A DNA stretch of 33,489 bases from UMGS1484 sp045661365 (lineage in GTDB: Bacteria; Bacillota; Clostridia; Oscillospirales; Acutalibacteraceae): contig JAZRFL010000136.1 of NCBI GenBank assembly GCA_045661365.1, positions 1-33,489 on the forward strand, in the 5' to 3' direction. The notes below the pieces were generated by a model. That model ran no database searches. It saw only the letters and a list, made by a program, of their open reading frames with translations, and was not told where the DNA came from. Made by a program: the position numbers and the translations under genes. The first letter of the stretch is position 1; every line of letters starts with the position of its first letter. Below, one piece after another: positions 15,403 to 23,632 of this stretch.

Positions 15403-16974
15403 TTAACTGGATTTTTTTGTATTTTTAAAATCGGGCACCCCATTGACCTTGTCCATGGCAAAATCGGTCAAGGCTTGGTTACAAACGTAAGCCCCTTTGG
15501 TGTACAGCATGGGTACGGCGACACACTCGTCCCACAAGGCTCGCTCGCAGGCTTGCCACGTTGCAAGGGTGTTGCCCTTTGCTTTGACCTGTTCCCAAGC
15601 TTTTCGGTAGATCGGTCCGCCCAAGCCCATCAAAGGACCGTTTACGTCAGGCGCAAATTGACCGAGCACCTGCATGGGTTGATCGCCTTTGCCTCCCATG
15701 GTAGTCAAGGCAATGTCAAAATCCTCCGATACCAAATGATTGGACAATTCATACTCCGAAACCGCTGTTAACGTAACGTGTATGCCAAATTGTTTTTGCC
15801 AACATTGAACCAAAAAATCCAACACTTGTCGCAGGTCGGGATCGTCCCGATAACACAAGGTCAGGTTGCTTACCTGCTCGACTTTCAGAACGGACATGGC
15901 TTTTGTAAAGTTAGCTTGTGCCGCCCCCGATAACGAGGCTTGATTTAAACCAATGCCGTTGTATACCGAACTGCCGCAATATTTTTCCGGTAGTACCAAG
16001 CTGTGAGACACTTCGCACCACGCAGGCAAATAAGCGGATATGGCAGACCAGTCTATGGCACCGATCAAAGCCTTGCGCAAATTTTCGTTTGCGGTGGCAC
16101 GACCGGTGGTAAAGTTAAAAACCAAAGCCAAGCTGTCTTGGTAAACAGAATGCACCACCAGTCCTTGTTCCTTAGCGGCTTGCACACTTGCACCGCTTAC
16201 CAGTCCGCAATCCACCGTTTGGTCGGCAACCCGCGTCACACGACCGTCAGCCGCTTGGTAGGCTACCGTTACTCCCGCAGGAATCACCCCGTCGGCATTG
16301 CGATAATACGGATTTTGGGTCATACGCAAATACAGATCTTTTTCATGGGTAGACCAACCCTCTAACAAAAACGGTCCGTTTGCCAACACGTAGTCTTTGC
16401 CCATGCCGTAACGTCCCCCGCAGTTTTCAAAAAAGGTGCGGTTGCAGGGCATGCCCGCAACCCCTGCCAAGGCAGACAGAACCCCCTCGTCGGGGGTGGT
16501 CAAGGTCACCGTAAAGGTGCGGCTGTCCACCGCCTTGACCCCTATGGTTTTGGGGTCGACACTTCCTGCTTGTGCCAGCGGTACCCCCTGCACCGACATA
16601 AGAGACGAAGCACAGGCCGCTTTGGTGCGTGGGTCGGCGGCTCGTTGCAACTGAAAGACAAAATCGTCGGCGGTCAAGGGTTGTCCGTTTGACCACGCAC
16701 CGTCCCGCAAGGTAAAGGTATAGGTCAGTTGGTCGGCAGAAACCGTATAATCGGCGGCTTTTCCTACAAATTTACCATTTTCCAACCCCAACAAGGGTTC
16801 ATACAGTTGCCACACCGTAAGCAATTCGTCATGGGTTGCCGCCAGCAAAGGGTCTACCGTTTGGGGAATCGTGTTGCCTTCTACCCGCACCCGTCCACCG
16901 GTCGTTTCTTCGGCACAACCGCTCAACAACAAGCATAGCACCAAAAGAAAACTGAGCAACATTTTCGGTTTCAT
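15403..16974 (-). CDS. Peptide-type ABC transporter solute-binding lipoprotein
   Basis: 523 residues. AAGGAGG lies 7 nt before ATG 16974. Signal peptide with lipobox LSGC (Cys20). The mature part is a family 5 (OppA-like) binding protein: 'PQTVDPLLAATHDELLTVWQLYEPLL', 'DQLTYTFTLRDGAWSNGQPLTADDFVF' and 'NENLRKALIGAIDW' patterns. It would capture oligopeptides or a related solute at the membrane surface. No permease or ATPase genes are next to it, so it is an orphan that must pair with a transporter encoded elsewhere or act as a receptor. Divergent from the zinc-ribbon genes. Confidence 0.92.
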   Translation of the reverse strand: MKPKMLLSFLLVLCLLLSGCAEETTGGRVRVEGNTIPQTVDPLLAATHDELLTVWQLYEPLLGLENGKFVGKAADYTVSADQLTYTFTLRDGAWSNGQPLTADDFVFQLQRAADPRTKAACASSLMSVQGVPLAQAGSVDPKTIGVKAVDSRTFTVTLTTPDEGVLSALAGVAGMPCNRTFFENCGGRYGMGKDYVLANGPFLLEGWSTHEKDLYLRMTQNPYYRNADGVIPAGVTVAYQAADGRVTRVADQTVDCGLVSGASVQAAKEQGLVVHSVYQDSLALVFNFTTGRATANENLRKALIGAIDWSAISAYLPAWCEVSHSLVLPEKYCGSSVYNGIGLNQASLSGAAQANFTKAMSVLKVEQVSNLTLCYRDDPDLRQVLDFLVQCWQKQFGIHVTLTAVSEYELSNHLVSEDFDIALTTMGGKGDQPMQVLGQFAPDVNGPLMGLGGPIYRKAWEQVKAKGNTLATWQACERALWDECVAVPMLYTKGAYVCNQALTDFAMDKVNGVPDFKNTKKSS

Positions 16975-17012
16975 ACCGTCACCTCCTTGAAGGATTGAGG
17001 GATTCTGAAAAT

Positions 17013-17041
17013 AGTTTACCATTTTTGTCGACCAAAATCAA
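17013..17041 (-). promoter_or_regulatory. Probable promoter of the solute-binding protein
   Basis: Minus strand: -35 TTGATT (17036-17041), 17-nt spacer, -10 TAAACT (17013-17018), ~38 nt before the ATG. Confidence 0.5.
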
Positions 17042-17091
17042 CGGCAATCAAAAAAAATCCCGATTTTCTTGCAAAAAAACTCTCATTTGTA

Positions 17092-17120
17092 TTGCAACAC
17101 CACAATATTTATGGTAAGAT
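17092..17120 (+). promoter_or_regulatory. Probable promoter of the zinc-ribbon pair
   Basis: -35 TTGCAA (17092-17097), 17-nt spacer, -10 TAAGAT (17115-17120), giving a ~100-nt leader before ATG 17229. Confidence 0.55.
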
Positions 17121-17128
17121 AAATTTAT

Positions 17129-17150
17129 CATATACTATTCATAGTATATG
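17129..17150 (+). repeat. Perfect inverted repeat at the leader start
   Basis: CATATACTA (17129-17137) and TAGTATATG (17142-17150) around TTCA, starting within a few bases of the predicted transcription start. It could be an operator or a 5' mRNA hairpin. A second hairpin, CCTTTTG/CAAAAGG, follows at about 17159-17186. Confidence 0.6.
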
Positions 17151-17228
17151 ACGGTAGCCCTTTTGTTGGTATGTTCGGCAAAAGGACACCATATTATTTG
17201 TAGGAAATAAAATTAGGAGGTATTTTCT

Positions 17229-18098
17229 ATGTTTTGTCCCCATTGCGGAAACGAATTTGAAAACGTAGGCGGTGTTTGCCCTTACTGCAACGCAGTCATT
17301 GAAGACGCCGCTCCCTTGACCACCGAAGCCCCTGCCAAATCCGGCAACAAAGGCAAGTTGTTTTTGCTCATTGGCGGTATTGCCGCGCTGGCGTTGGTGA
17401 TTGTGTTGGTCTTGTTCTTGTTCGGCGGCGGTGCCGAAGGCGTAGCCGAGGATTATCAACAAGCCTCGTTGGACGGCGACCTGGCAACCATGTATGACTG
17501 CACCCCCTTGAACATCGACTTCGACGAACTGTGCGAACGCGCAAAGCCCATTGACGCCGACGATTACAAGTCCGACAAATACATCTACGAATCCCTTACC
17601 AAAGCGTTAAAAGAAGCTGACGATCCTGCTGACTTTGAAGAAGTCATGCAATTGTACAAAACGAATGAAGATAATCTTGAATACGAATATAATGAAAACG
17701 GCATCATTTCTTCCTTCGAATTTGTAGAACGTGAGTATGAAAACGTTCGTGTTCGTATTTCGGATGAAATCTCTGTCAATGACTTTGATATTAAATCAGA
17801 GGTAGCATCTTACAACAACAGCATTGAATCCATGCGCAAACGGTTGGGCAGCAACAAGGATTTGTTGGCAGAAGCCGAAATCAGCATGGGCGACATTGAC
17901 AAAGCAAAAGTGGTTTACGTTGCTTATGAGGTCGACAGCGAAAAAGAGGGGGACGATCGTACCAGAATCAATTCCTTCCTCGTTGTAAAGGTAAACGGTT
18001 CTTGGAAAGTGCTGACCACCGGCGGGATTGATGACCTCTTTGCTATGGCCGGTCTGTACGAAGACAGCAAATCCGATATTGACATTGACGTATATTAA
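17229..18098 (+). CDS. Zinc-ribbon, one-TM protein with NTF2-like domain (copy 1)
   Basis: 289 residues. AGGAGG at 17216-17221, ATG 17229. Order: zinc ribbon CPHCG...CPYC (residues 3-20); short linker; one transmembrane helix about residues 42-63 preceded by SGNKGK, so the zinc ribbon is cytoplasmic and the rest outside; then a domain opening 'AEDYQQASLDGDLATMYD' and closing 'FLVVKVNGSWKVLTT', the pattern of NTF2-like/DUF4878 domains. The charged middle (~100-220) is not recognised. Twenty nucleotides downstream is a paralogue with the same layout. Function unknown. Confidence 0.82.
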   Translation: MFCPHCGNEFENVGGVCPYCNAVIEDAAPLTTEAPAKSGNKGKLFLLIGGIAALALVIVLVLFLFGGGAEGVAEDYQQASLDGDLATMYDCTPLNIDFDELCERAKPIDADDYKSDKYIYESLTKALKEADDPADFEEVMQLYKTNEDNLEYEYNENGIISSFEFVEREYENVRVRISDEISVNDFDIKSEVASYNNSIESMRKRLGSNKDLLAEAEISMGDIDKAKVVYVAYEVDSEKEGDDRTRINSFLVVKVNGSWKVLTTGGIDDLFAMAGLYEDSKSDIDIDVY

Positions 18099-18118
18099 TT
18101 GTTAAGGAGGTACTTACC

Positions 18119-18949
18119 ATGTTTTGTTCCAAATGCGGTTTTCAATTTGACGACAGCTTGACCGCTTGCCCTAACTGCGGTGCCGCGGTTGACGGTGCCC
18201 CCGCTGTACAACAAGAAGTGTATCCCGCCCAAGACACCTTTGTGCCTGCCAAATCGGGCAACAAAAGCAAGCTCTTTTTGCTCATTGGCGGTATTGCCGC
18301 CTTGGCCTTGGTGCTGGTATTGGTATTCGTTTTGTTTGGCGGCGGTGCCGAAAGCACAGCCGAAGGGTATGTTTCTACCAAATTTGACAATTGCGACATG
18401 ATCGACGCTGCCACCTACACCACGGTAGACGTGGATTTTGACGAGATTTATGCAGCCGCCGAGCCCTTGGATCCCGACGATTTTGACGGGGATTCCACTC
18501 GTGCCAAAGCCATGCGCAAAGCCTTGAAAGAAGCCGATTCCACCAAATTAGAAGACGTGTTTCCCTTATATTTGGAATACTATTTTGAAGAAGAAATGAA
18601 CGAAGACGGGTATGACCTGGAAATCACCGATATTGAGGTTGGTTCGGCAGAAGAGATCTCGGTCAGCAACGAAGATTTTGAAAGAACCTTGAAAAGCTAT
18701 AACCAAGCCCTTGACGAGTTGAAAAAATCCGAAAAATACAAATCTCTTCGTAAAATTTTTGACGAATGCGAAGTCAAAGCCGGCGACATTGACGAAGTGC
18801 AAAAAGTCTACGTTTTGTACAATATCAATAGCGAAAAAGAAGGGGAATTTGGCGCCGAATACCAATCTCTTTACGTTATTAAACACGACGGTTCCTGGAA
18901 GGTACTGACCACCGAACCGTTGGAAGCCATTTTGGAAGTTTTCGAATAA
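18119..18949 (+). CDS. Zinc-ribbon, one-TM protein with NTF2-like domain (copy 2)
   Basis: 276 residues. AAGGAGG at 18104-18110, ATG 18119. Same architecture as the preceding gene: zinc ribbon CSKCG...CPNCG (residues 3-21), linker with PAKSGNKSK, nearly identical transmembrane segment 'LFLLIGGIAALALVLVLV', then an outer domain closing 'SLYVIKHDGSWKVLTTEP'. The membrane anchor is far better conserved between the two copies than the outer domain, which suggests tandem duplication followed by divergence of the outer part. Ends before a strong terminator. Confidence 0.82.
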   Translation: MFCSKCGFQFDDSLTACPNCGAAVDGAPAVQQEVYPAQDTFVPAKSGNKSKLFLLIGGIAALALVLVLVFVLFGGGAESTAEGYVSTKFDNCDMIDAATYTTVDVDFDEIYAAAEPLDPDDFDGDSTRAKAMRKALKEADSTKLEDVFPLYLEYYFEEEMNEDGYDLEITDIEVGSAEEISVSNEDFERTLKSYNQALDELKKSEKYKSLRKIFDECEVKAGDIDEVQKVYVLYNINSEKEGEFGAEYQSLYVIKHDGSWKVLTTEPLEAILEVFE

Positions 18950-18963
18950 TTTAGCCCAATACC

Positions 18964-18992
18964 AAACGCCTCTTTTTTAAGAGGCGTTTTTT
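18964..18992 (+). terminator. Terminator of the zinc-ribbon pair
   Basis: AAACGCCTCTT (18964-18974) pairs with AAGAGGCGTTT (18979-18989), loop TTTT, then further Ts; 14 nt after the stop. Confidence 0.92.
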
Positions 18993-19031
18993 ATATGTCC
19001 TGTTGCTTTCCCAAAAGGAAGCGGGGAATTG

Positions 19032-19058
19032 TTAAAAAGATTTAACACAAATTTAACC
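19032..19058 (+). promoter_or_regulatory. Pho-box-like direct repeats
   Basis: TTAAAA 19032-19037, TTAACA 19042-19047 and TTAACC 19053-19058 recur at 10-11 bp spacing, the arrangement of PhoP half-sites (TTAACA-like) in Bacillus. A -10-like TATGAT is at 19091-19096 without a good -35, typical of an activator-dependent promoter. They precede a phosphate cotransporter gene, which is what makes the match credible. Confidence 0.4.
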
Positions 19059-19138
19059 CAAATCCCCTTTCTTTTTTTCGACAAATACGGTATGATAGTG
19101 AGGTAAAGGAATATTTGTAAACGTAAAGGAGCATGACA

Positions 19139-20902
19139 ATGACTTCGGTAGAAATTATCAAAATGATTGCCTTCTTGTGCGGCGGTCTTGCCTTTTTCCT
19201 GTACGGCATGAACGTTATGTCCGCCGGTCTTGAAAAAATGTCCGGTGGTAAATTGGAAGGCATGCTTCGTAAATCCACCTCCAACAAACTGAAAAGCATT
19301 AGCCTGGGGGCGGGCATCACCATTGCCATACAGTCCTCGTCTGCCGTTACGGTTATGTTGGTGGGCTTGGTCAACTCGGGTATTATGGTGTTGGGACAAA
19401 CCATAGGGGTAATTATGGGCTCCAACATTGGTACCACCCTCACCGCTTGGATCTTGGCTCTCAACGGCGCTGAAATTAAAAATCCCTTTTTGGCGGCGCT
19501 GAAACCCAACATTTTCTCTTTGGTATTGGCACTTCTCGGTATTGCCATGACCATGCTCAGTAAAAATGAAAAGAAAAAAGACATTGGTACCATTTTGGTA
19601 GGCTTTGCCGTACTGATTTACGGCATGGAGTTAATGGGAGAAGCAGTCGATCCCTTGGCTGAATCGGAAGGCTTCAAGCAAATTTTGACCGCCTTTGAAA
19701 ATCCCTTGCTTGGGGTTTTGTTGGGTGCGGTGTTTACCGGTATTATTCAATCCTCTGCCGCCAGCGTAGGTATTTTAATGGGTTTTGCCAACGCAGGTCT
19801 TATCACCTTCCGCATGGCCGCTCCCATTGTTATGGGACAAAACATTGGTACTTGTGTTACCGCTCTTATCTCCAGTATTGGTGTTAACAAAAATGCCAAA
19901 CGGGTTGCGGTGGTACATATTAGCTTTAACCTGATCGGTACGGCAATCTTTTTGCTGATCTACTGTTTGGGGGATTGGCTGATCGGCTTTAGTTTCTCCG
20001 ATATGGATGTCAATTCGGTTACCATTGCCGCCATTCACACGATATTTAACGTAATCACTACGTTAATGTTGCTTCCCTTTTCCAAAATGCTGGAACGCAT
20101 TGCCAATTTGGTGGTCAAAGACGACGACGAAAAAGCAGAAGAATACAGCTTTATCGACCAACGGTTGTTGGCTACCCCTTCGGTTGCCATTGCCGAATGC
20201 GATCGCAAGACCCGCGAAATGGCTCGCCTTGCCAAAAACACCATGATGGGTGCTATGGCTATGCTGGAAAACTACGATCCCAAGGTTGCGGAACAACTGA
20301 TCAAAGACGAAGATCAATTGGACTTTTACGAGGACAAGCTGGGAACTTGCCTGGTACAACTATCCAGCAAATCCTTGTCTGACGAAGACAGCAAGCGGGT
20401 TGCCAAGCAACTGCACACCATAGGCGATTTTGAACGGATCGGTGACCATGCCCTCAATCTTTTAATGGCTGCCAAGGAATGCCACGAAAAGAGCGTGCAA
20501 TTTTCTGCCGATGCTTTGAAAGAATTAAAAGTGGCTACCGCCGCCTTGACCGAAATTTTGGACATTACGGTGGAATCCTTTTGCAAAGAAGATCTTGCCC
20601 TTGCCATTAAGGTAGAACCGCTGGAGCAGGTAATCGACCACATTATGGACAAAATGAAAGCCCGTCATATCGAACGGTTGCAAAGCGGAAAATGCACCAT
20701 TCAGCTCGGCTTTATTTTGTCTGACATTTTGACCAACTACGAACGCATTTCCGACCATTGCTCCAACATTGCGGTAGCCTTGATCGAAACCAAGCAAAAT
20801 GCCTACGAAGCTCACGAATACCTAAACGGTCTAAAACAAGCCGGTGATCCGGAATACGAAACCGATTATCTGAATTTCCGTCAAAAGTATAGTTTGAAAT
20901 AA
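19139..20902 (+). CDS. Na/Pi cotransporter family protein with PhoU-like tail
   Basis: 587 residues. ATG 19139 is preferred over ATG 19133 because AAAGGAG (19125-19131) sits at proper distance only from the second. The membrane part holds the inverted Na/Pi repeat with the two QSS motifs, 'AIQSSSAVTVMLVG' and 'IIQSSAASVGILMG', plus 'MGSNIGTTLTAW' and 'MGQNIGTCVTALISS'. Residues ~345-560 are a PhoU-like helical bundle ('LHTIGDFERIGDHALNL', 'YERISDHCSNIAVALIE'). It would import phosphate with sodium; the PhoU part may regulate it. The upstream repeats at 19032-19058 suggest phosphate control. Confidence 0.92.
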   Translation: MTSVEIIKMIAFLCGGLAFFLYGMNVMSAGLEKMSGGKLEGMLRKSTSNKLKSISLGAGITIAIQSSSAVTVMLVGLVNSGIMVLGQTIGVIMGSNIGTTLTAWILALNGAEIKNPFLAALKPNIFSLVLALLGIAMTMLSKNEKKKDIGTILVGFAVLIYGMELMGEAVDPLAESEGFKQILTAFENPLLGVLLGAVFTGIIQSSAASVGILMGFANAGLITFRMAAPIVMGQNIGTCVTALISSIGVNKNAKRVAVVHISFNLIGTAIFLLIYCLGDWLIGFSFSDMDVNSVTIAAIHTIFNVITTLMLLPFSKMLERIANLVVKDDDEKAEEYSFIDQRLLATPSVAIAECDRKTREMARLAKNTMMGAMAMLENYDPKVAEQLIKDEDQLDFYEDKLGTCLVQLSSKSLSDEDSKRVAKQLHTIGDFERIGDHALNLLMAAKECHEKSVQFSADALKELKVATAALTEILDITVESFCKEDLALAIKVEPLEQVIDHIMDKMKARHIERLQSGKCTIQLGFILSDILTNYERISDHCSNIAVALIETKQNAYEAHEYLNGLKQAGDPEYETDYLNFRQKYSLK

Positions 20903-20919
20903 TCCCTTCCCCTTTTTGC

Positions 20920-20951
20920 CACCCCTGTCGAGCTTGCGCTTGACAGGGGTG
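20920..20951 (+). other. Extra hairpin after the cotransporter gene
   Basis: CACCCCTGTC (20920-20929) and GACAGGGGTG (20942-20951) form a 10-bp stem with a further AGC/GCT pairing inside the loop. No T tract follows; possibly 3'-end stabilising. A true terminator lies 14 nt further. Confidence 0.5.
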
Positions 20952-20964
20952 TGCCATATGGTAT

Positions 20965-21000
20965 AAAAAACCTCGCTCCACACGGTGAGCGAGGTTTTTT
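20965..21000. terminator. Bidirectional terminator between convergent genes
   Basis: AAAAAACCTCGCTC (20965-20978) pairs with GAGCGAGGTTTTTT (20987-21000). T runs exist on both strands; it serves the cotransporter gene (plus) and alaX (minus). Confidence 0.92.
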
Positions 21001-21014
21001 CATTTAAAGCAGGC

Positions 21015-22154
21015 TTAATTGTTTTTCAACAGGGAAACGATCTCGGTCTCGGCGCAAACGGCAAGTTTGCCTTGTCCATAGTTTGGCTTACCGCCGCCAC
21101 GACCGCCAAAGGCGGTATTTAGCCGTTGAATGATCGGGCGCACGTCCCCCGTTTCGCTTGCCGCCACGTACAGCCAACCGTCGGCGGTTTGAGAAAACAC
21201 CAACCGAATGGGTGCGGACAGGGTATTGACACAGCTTTGCAACCCGTCATAGGCAGTATTTGGTACAAAAGCGCACAAAATTTCACCCATGTCTACCGTT
21301 TCCATAGAAGCAAGCGCCAGTTTTTGTTGCAACAGTCGCAATTCGTTTTGGGTGGTTTTTAGGGTTTCTGCCAAATGGGCTACCGTTTCCCCTACCCGCT
21401 CGCGCTTGGCAGACAGCATACCCATAAGTGCCTTATTTTGGTCGTGCAAAAACCGATAATCCTGCAAGGCGTTGATCCCTGCGGTCATTTCCACCCGTGT
21501 GCCACCTTTGTTGGGGTAAAATCCCAGGATCTTAATACACCCGATCTCCCCTGTACGGTTGACGTGCGGTGCACAGCAAGCGCAACAGTCGTACCCTTGA
21601 ATGGTCACCAGTCGCACGTCGGTGTCCAGATCCAACTTACTGCGGTATTCCTTGGCTTTTAGGCTGTCGCCCGACAGTACCTCTACCGTAATGGGCACGT
21701 TTTCATAAACGGCGGAATTGGCGAGGAATTCTACCTCTGCCACCTGTTCGGGGGTGAGCACCCCTGCAAAGTCGGCGGTCATGGTGGTTTCGCTCATATG
21801 AAAGCCCATGTTACCAAAGCCGAACTTACGAAACACGATTCCCGACACCAAATGCTCGGCGGTGTGGCTTTGCATACGGGCAAAACGGGTTTGCCAATCA
21901 ATTACACCGACTACCTGCTCCCCTACGGTCAATGGTGTGGCGGTGGTGTGATAAATCACGTCTTCTTTCATTTGTACATCGGTTACCGCCACACCGTTTA
22001 AAGTGCCTTGGTCTGCCCCCTGCCCGCCCCCTTCGGGGAAAAAGGCGGTTTCATTTAGCACCACCAAAAAGCCATGTTCGGCGGGTTGACAGTCGATAAC
22101 CGTGGCGGTAAATTCTTTGATATAGGCGTTTTCTTCAAATAATCGTTTGGTCAT
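21015..22154 (-). CDS. alaX: Alanyl-tRNA editing protein (AlaX-L type)
   Basis: 379 residues from ATG 22154 (TAGGA upstream); ATG 22163 is an alternative. It is a stand-alone homologue of the AlaRS editing domain, removing Ser or Gly wrongly attached to tRNA-Ala. Hallmarks: 'FFPEGGGQGADQG', 'QSHTAEHLVSG' (HxxxH zinc/active site), 'CCAPHVNRTGEIG' (C...H zinc site) and a C-terminal DHHA1-like region ending 'GGRGGGKPNYGQGKL'. The long form with DHHA1 is AlaX-L. It is the last gene of the aspS operon, separated from gatB by a 14-bp hairpin. Confidence 0.92.
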   Translation of the reverse strand: MTKRLFEENAYIKEFTATVIDCQPAEHGFLVVLNETAFFPEGGGQGADQGTLNGVAVTDVQMKEDVIYHTTATPLTVGEQVVGVIDWQTRFARMQSHTAEHLVSGIVFRKFGFGNMGFHMSETTMTADFAGVLTPEQVAEVEFLANSAVYENVPITVEVLSGDSLKAKEYRSKLDLDTDVRLVTIQGYDCCACCAPHVNRTGEIGCIKILGFYPNKGGTRVEMTAGINALQDYRFLHDQNKALMGMLSAKRERVGETVAHLAETLKTTQNELRLLQQKLALASMETVDMGEILCAFVPNTAYDGLQSCVNTLSAPIRLVFSQTADGWLYVAASETGDVRPIIQRLNTAFGGRGGGKPNYGQGKLAVCAETEIVSLLKNN

Positions 22155-22171
22155 TTTCTTCATCCTATCAA

Positions 22172-22204
22172 CAATGGCAGAAATCGTAGTGATTTCTGCC
22201 ATTG
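22172..22204 (-). other. Perfect hairpin between gatB and alaX
   Basis: CAATGGCAGAAATC (22172-22185) and GATTTCTGCCATTG (22191-22204), a 14-bp stem with a 5-nt loop, in the 53-nt gap. On the transcribed strand it is followed by GTTGATAGG, not a T tract, so it looks like a processing or mRNA-stability element, or a weak attenuator, rather than a full terminator. Confidence 0.6.
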
Positions 22205-22207
22205 ATT

Positions 22208-23629
22208 TTATTGTGCTAATTTTTGTTCCAACAGTTGTTTGATTACGGCGGGGTCACCGGCACCTTTCAGTTCTTTCATGCAAGCACCGAACAAAGCGCC
22301 CATTGCCTTTAATTTACCGCCTTTTACATCTTCTACCGCTTTGGGATTGGCGGCAAGTACACCGTCAATCACCGCTTCGATTGCCGAAGCGTCTACCTTG
22401 CGGTCAAGACCTTGTTCTTTGCAGTAAGCGGCAGGGTCTGCCCCTTGCTCAACCACCGCAATCAGTACCTTTTTCCCTGCGTTGCGGTTGATGGTGCCGT
22501 CGGCTACCATTTTAATAATCACCGACAGATTTTGGGCGGTTACCACACCGTCGGCAAAAGATTTACCCGCTTTGCTCAGTACCCCTGCACAGTCGGTAAG
22601 AATCCAAGTGGCGGAATCTTTCATATCGCAACCCAAAGCCACGGTATCGTCTAACAATTTGCTGATTTTACCGTCAGACAACAACAGGTCGATTTCTTTT
22701 TGCGAAATGCCCGCCGCCATATATTCTTCGGCTTTTTCATCTACTGCCACAGGCTTGTCGGCTTTGATTTGTTCCAACCAAGCGTCGTCAATTACAATAG
22801 GCATTAAGTTGGCGTCGGGGAAGTACCGGTAATCGGCTTCGGTTTCTTTGTTACGCATGGCAAAGGTTTTGCCGCTAACGTCGTCAAACCGACGGGTTTC
22901 TTGCACCAATTCTTCGGTACCATATTCCAAAGCGTCCATATGACGTTGGGATTCATATTGAATGGCTTTTTCAATGGCTTCAAAAGAGCTCATGTTTTTG
23001 ATTTCGGTACGCACACCAAATTCTTCGCTGCCTTCGGGTCGCACCGAAATGTTAACGTCGCACCGCATAGCACCTTCTTCACATTCCGAAATACCGCCCG
23101 AACGGAACATAGATTTCAGTTTGTTCAGGTAGGTTACCACTTCTTCGGCACTGCGAAAGTCGGGTTGGGTAACAATTTCAATCAGGGGTACGCTGGTACG
23201 GTTAAAGTCCACAAACGAGGAGTTGCCGCTATGCACCAATTTCCCTGCGTCCTCTTCCATATGAATTTGTTTAATGCGAATATCTCGTGCCCCTTGCGAA
23301 GTTTTTACGTTCACCAAACCGTTGACACAAATGGGGTGATTGATTTGGGTGATTTGGTAAGCGCAAGGCAGGTCGGGATAATAGTAGTTTTTCTTGTCAA
23401 AGGTGGTGTAACGGTTGATTTCGCAGTTGAGCATTAAGCCTGCGGTTACCGCCAATTCTACCACGCGTTTGTTCATAATGGGCAACATACCCGGCATACC
23501 GCTGCAAGCGGGACAAACGCAATCGTTGGGTTCATTTGCGGCAGAATGCCCCCCGCAAGAGCAGAAAATTTTAGATTCGGTAGACAATTCCACGTGGGTT
23601 TCAAGCCCAATTACCAATTCGTATTTCAT
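22208..23629 (-). CDS. gatB: Asp/Glu-tRNA amidotransferase subunit B
   Basis: 473 residues, full length for GatB. It activates the side-chain carboxylate of Asp-tRNA(Asn) or Glu-tRNA(Gln) with ATP and amidates it with ammonia delivered from GatA. Hallmarks: 'ELVIGLETHVELST', zinc-site cysteines 'CSCGG' and 'CVCPACSGMPG', 'DKKNYYYPDLP', 'MRCDVNISVRPEG', 'YRYFPDANL', and the C-terminal GatB/YqeY domain ending 'LKAMGALFGACMK'. ATG 23629 is 3 nt after the gatA-like stop. All core motifs look intact, in contrast to the gatA-like neighbour. Confidence 0.97.
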   Translation of the reverse strand: MKYELVIGLETHVELSTESKIFCSCGGHSAANEPNDCVCPACSGMPGMLPIMNKRVVELAVTAGLMLNCEINRYTTFDKKNYYYPDLPCAYQITQINHPICVNGLVNVKTSQGARDIRIKQIHMEEDAGKLVHSGNSSFVDFNRTSVPLIEIVTQPDFRSAEEVVTYLNKLKSMFRSGGISECEEGAMRCDVNISVRPEGSEEFGVRTEIKNMSSFEAIEKAIQYESQRHMDALEYGTEELVQETRRFDDVSGKTFAMRNKETEADYRYFPDANLMPIVIDDAWLEQIKADKPVAVDEKAEEYMAAGISQKEIDLLLSDGKISKLLDDTVALGCDMKDSATWILTDCAGVLSKAGKSFADGVVTAQNLSVIIKMVADGTINRNAGKKVLIAVVEQGADPAAYCKEQGLDRKVDASAIEAVIDGVLAANPKAVEDVKGGKLKAMGALFGACMKELKGAGDPAVIKQLLEQKLAQ

Positions 23630-23632
23630 GGC

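Noticed and set aside
22901..23437. Plus-strand 178-residue open frame within gatB
   Set aside because: gatB is unmistakable on the minus strand; the plus frame has no family features.
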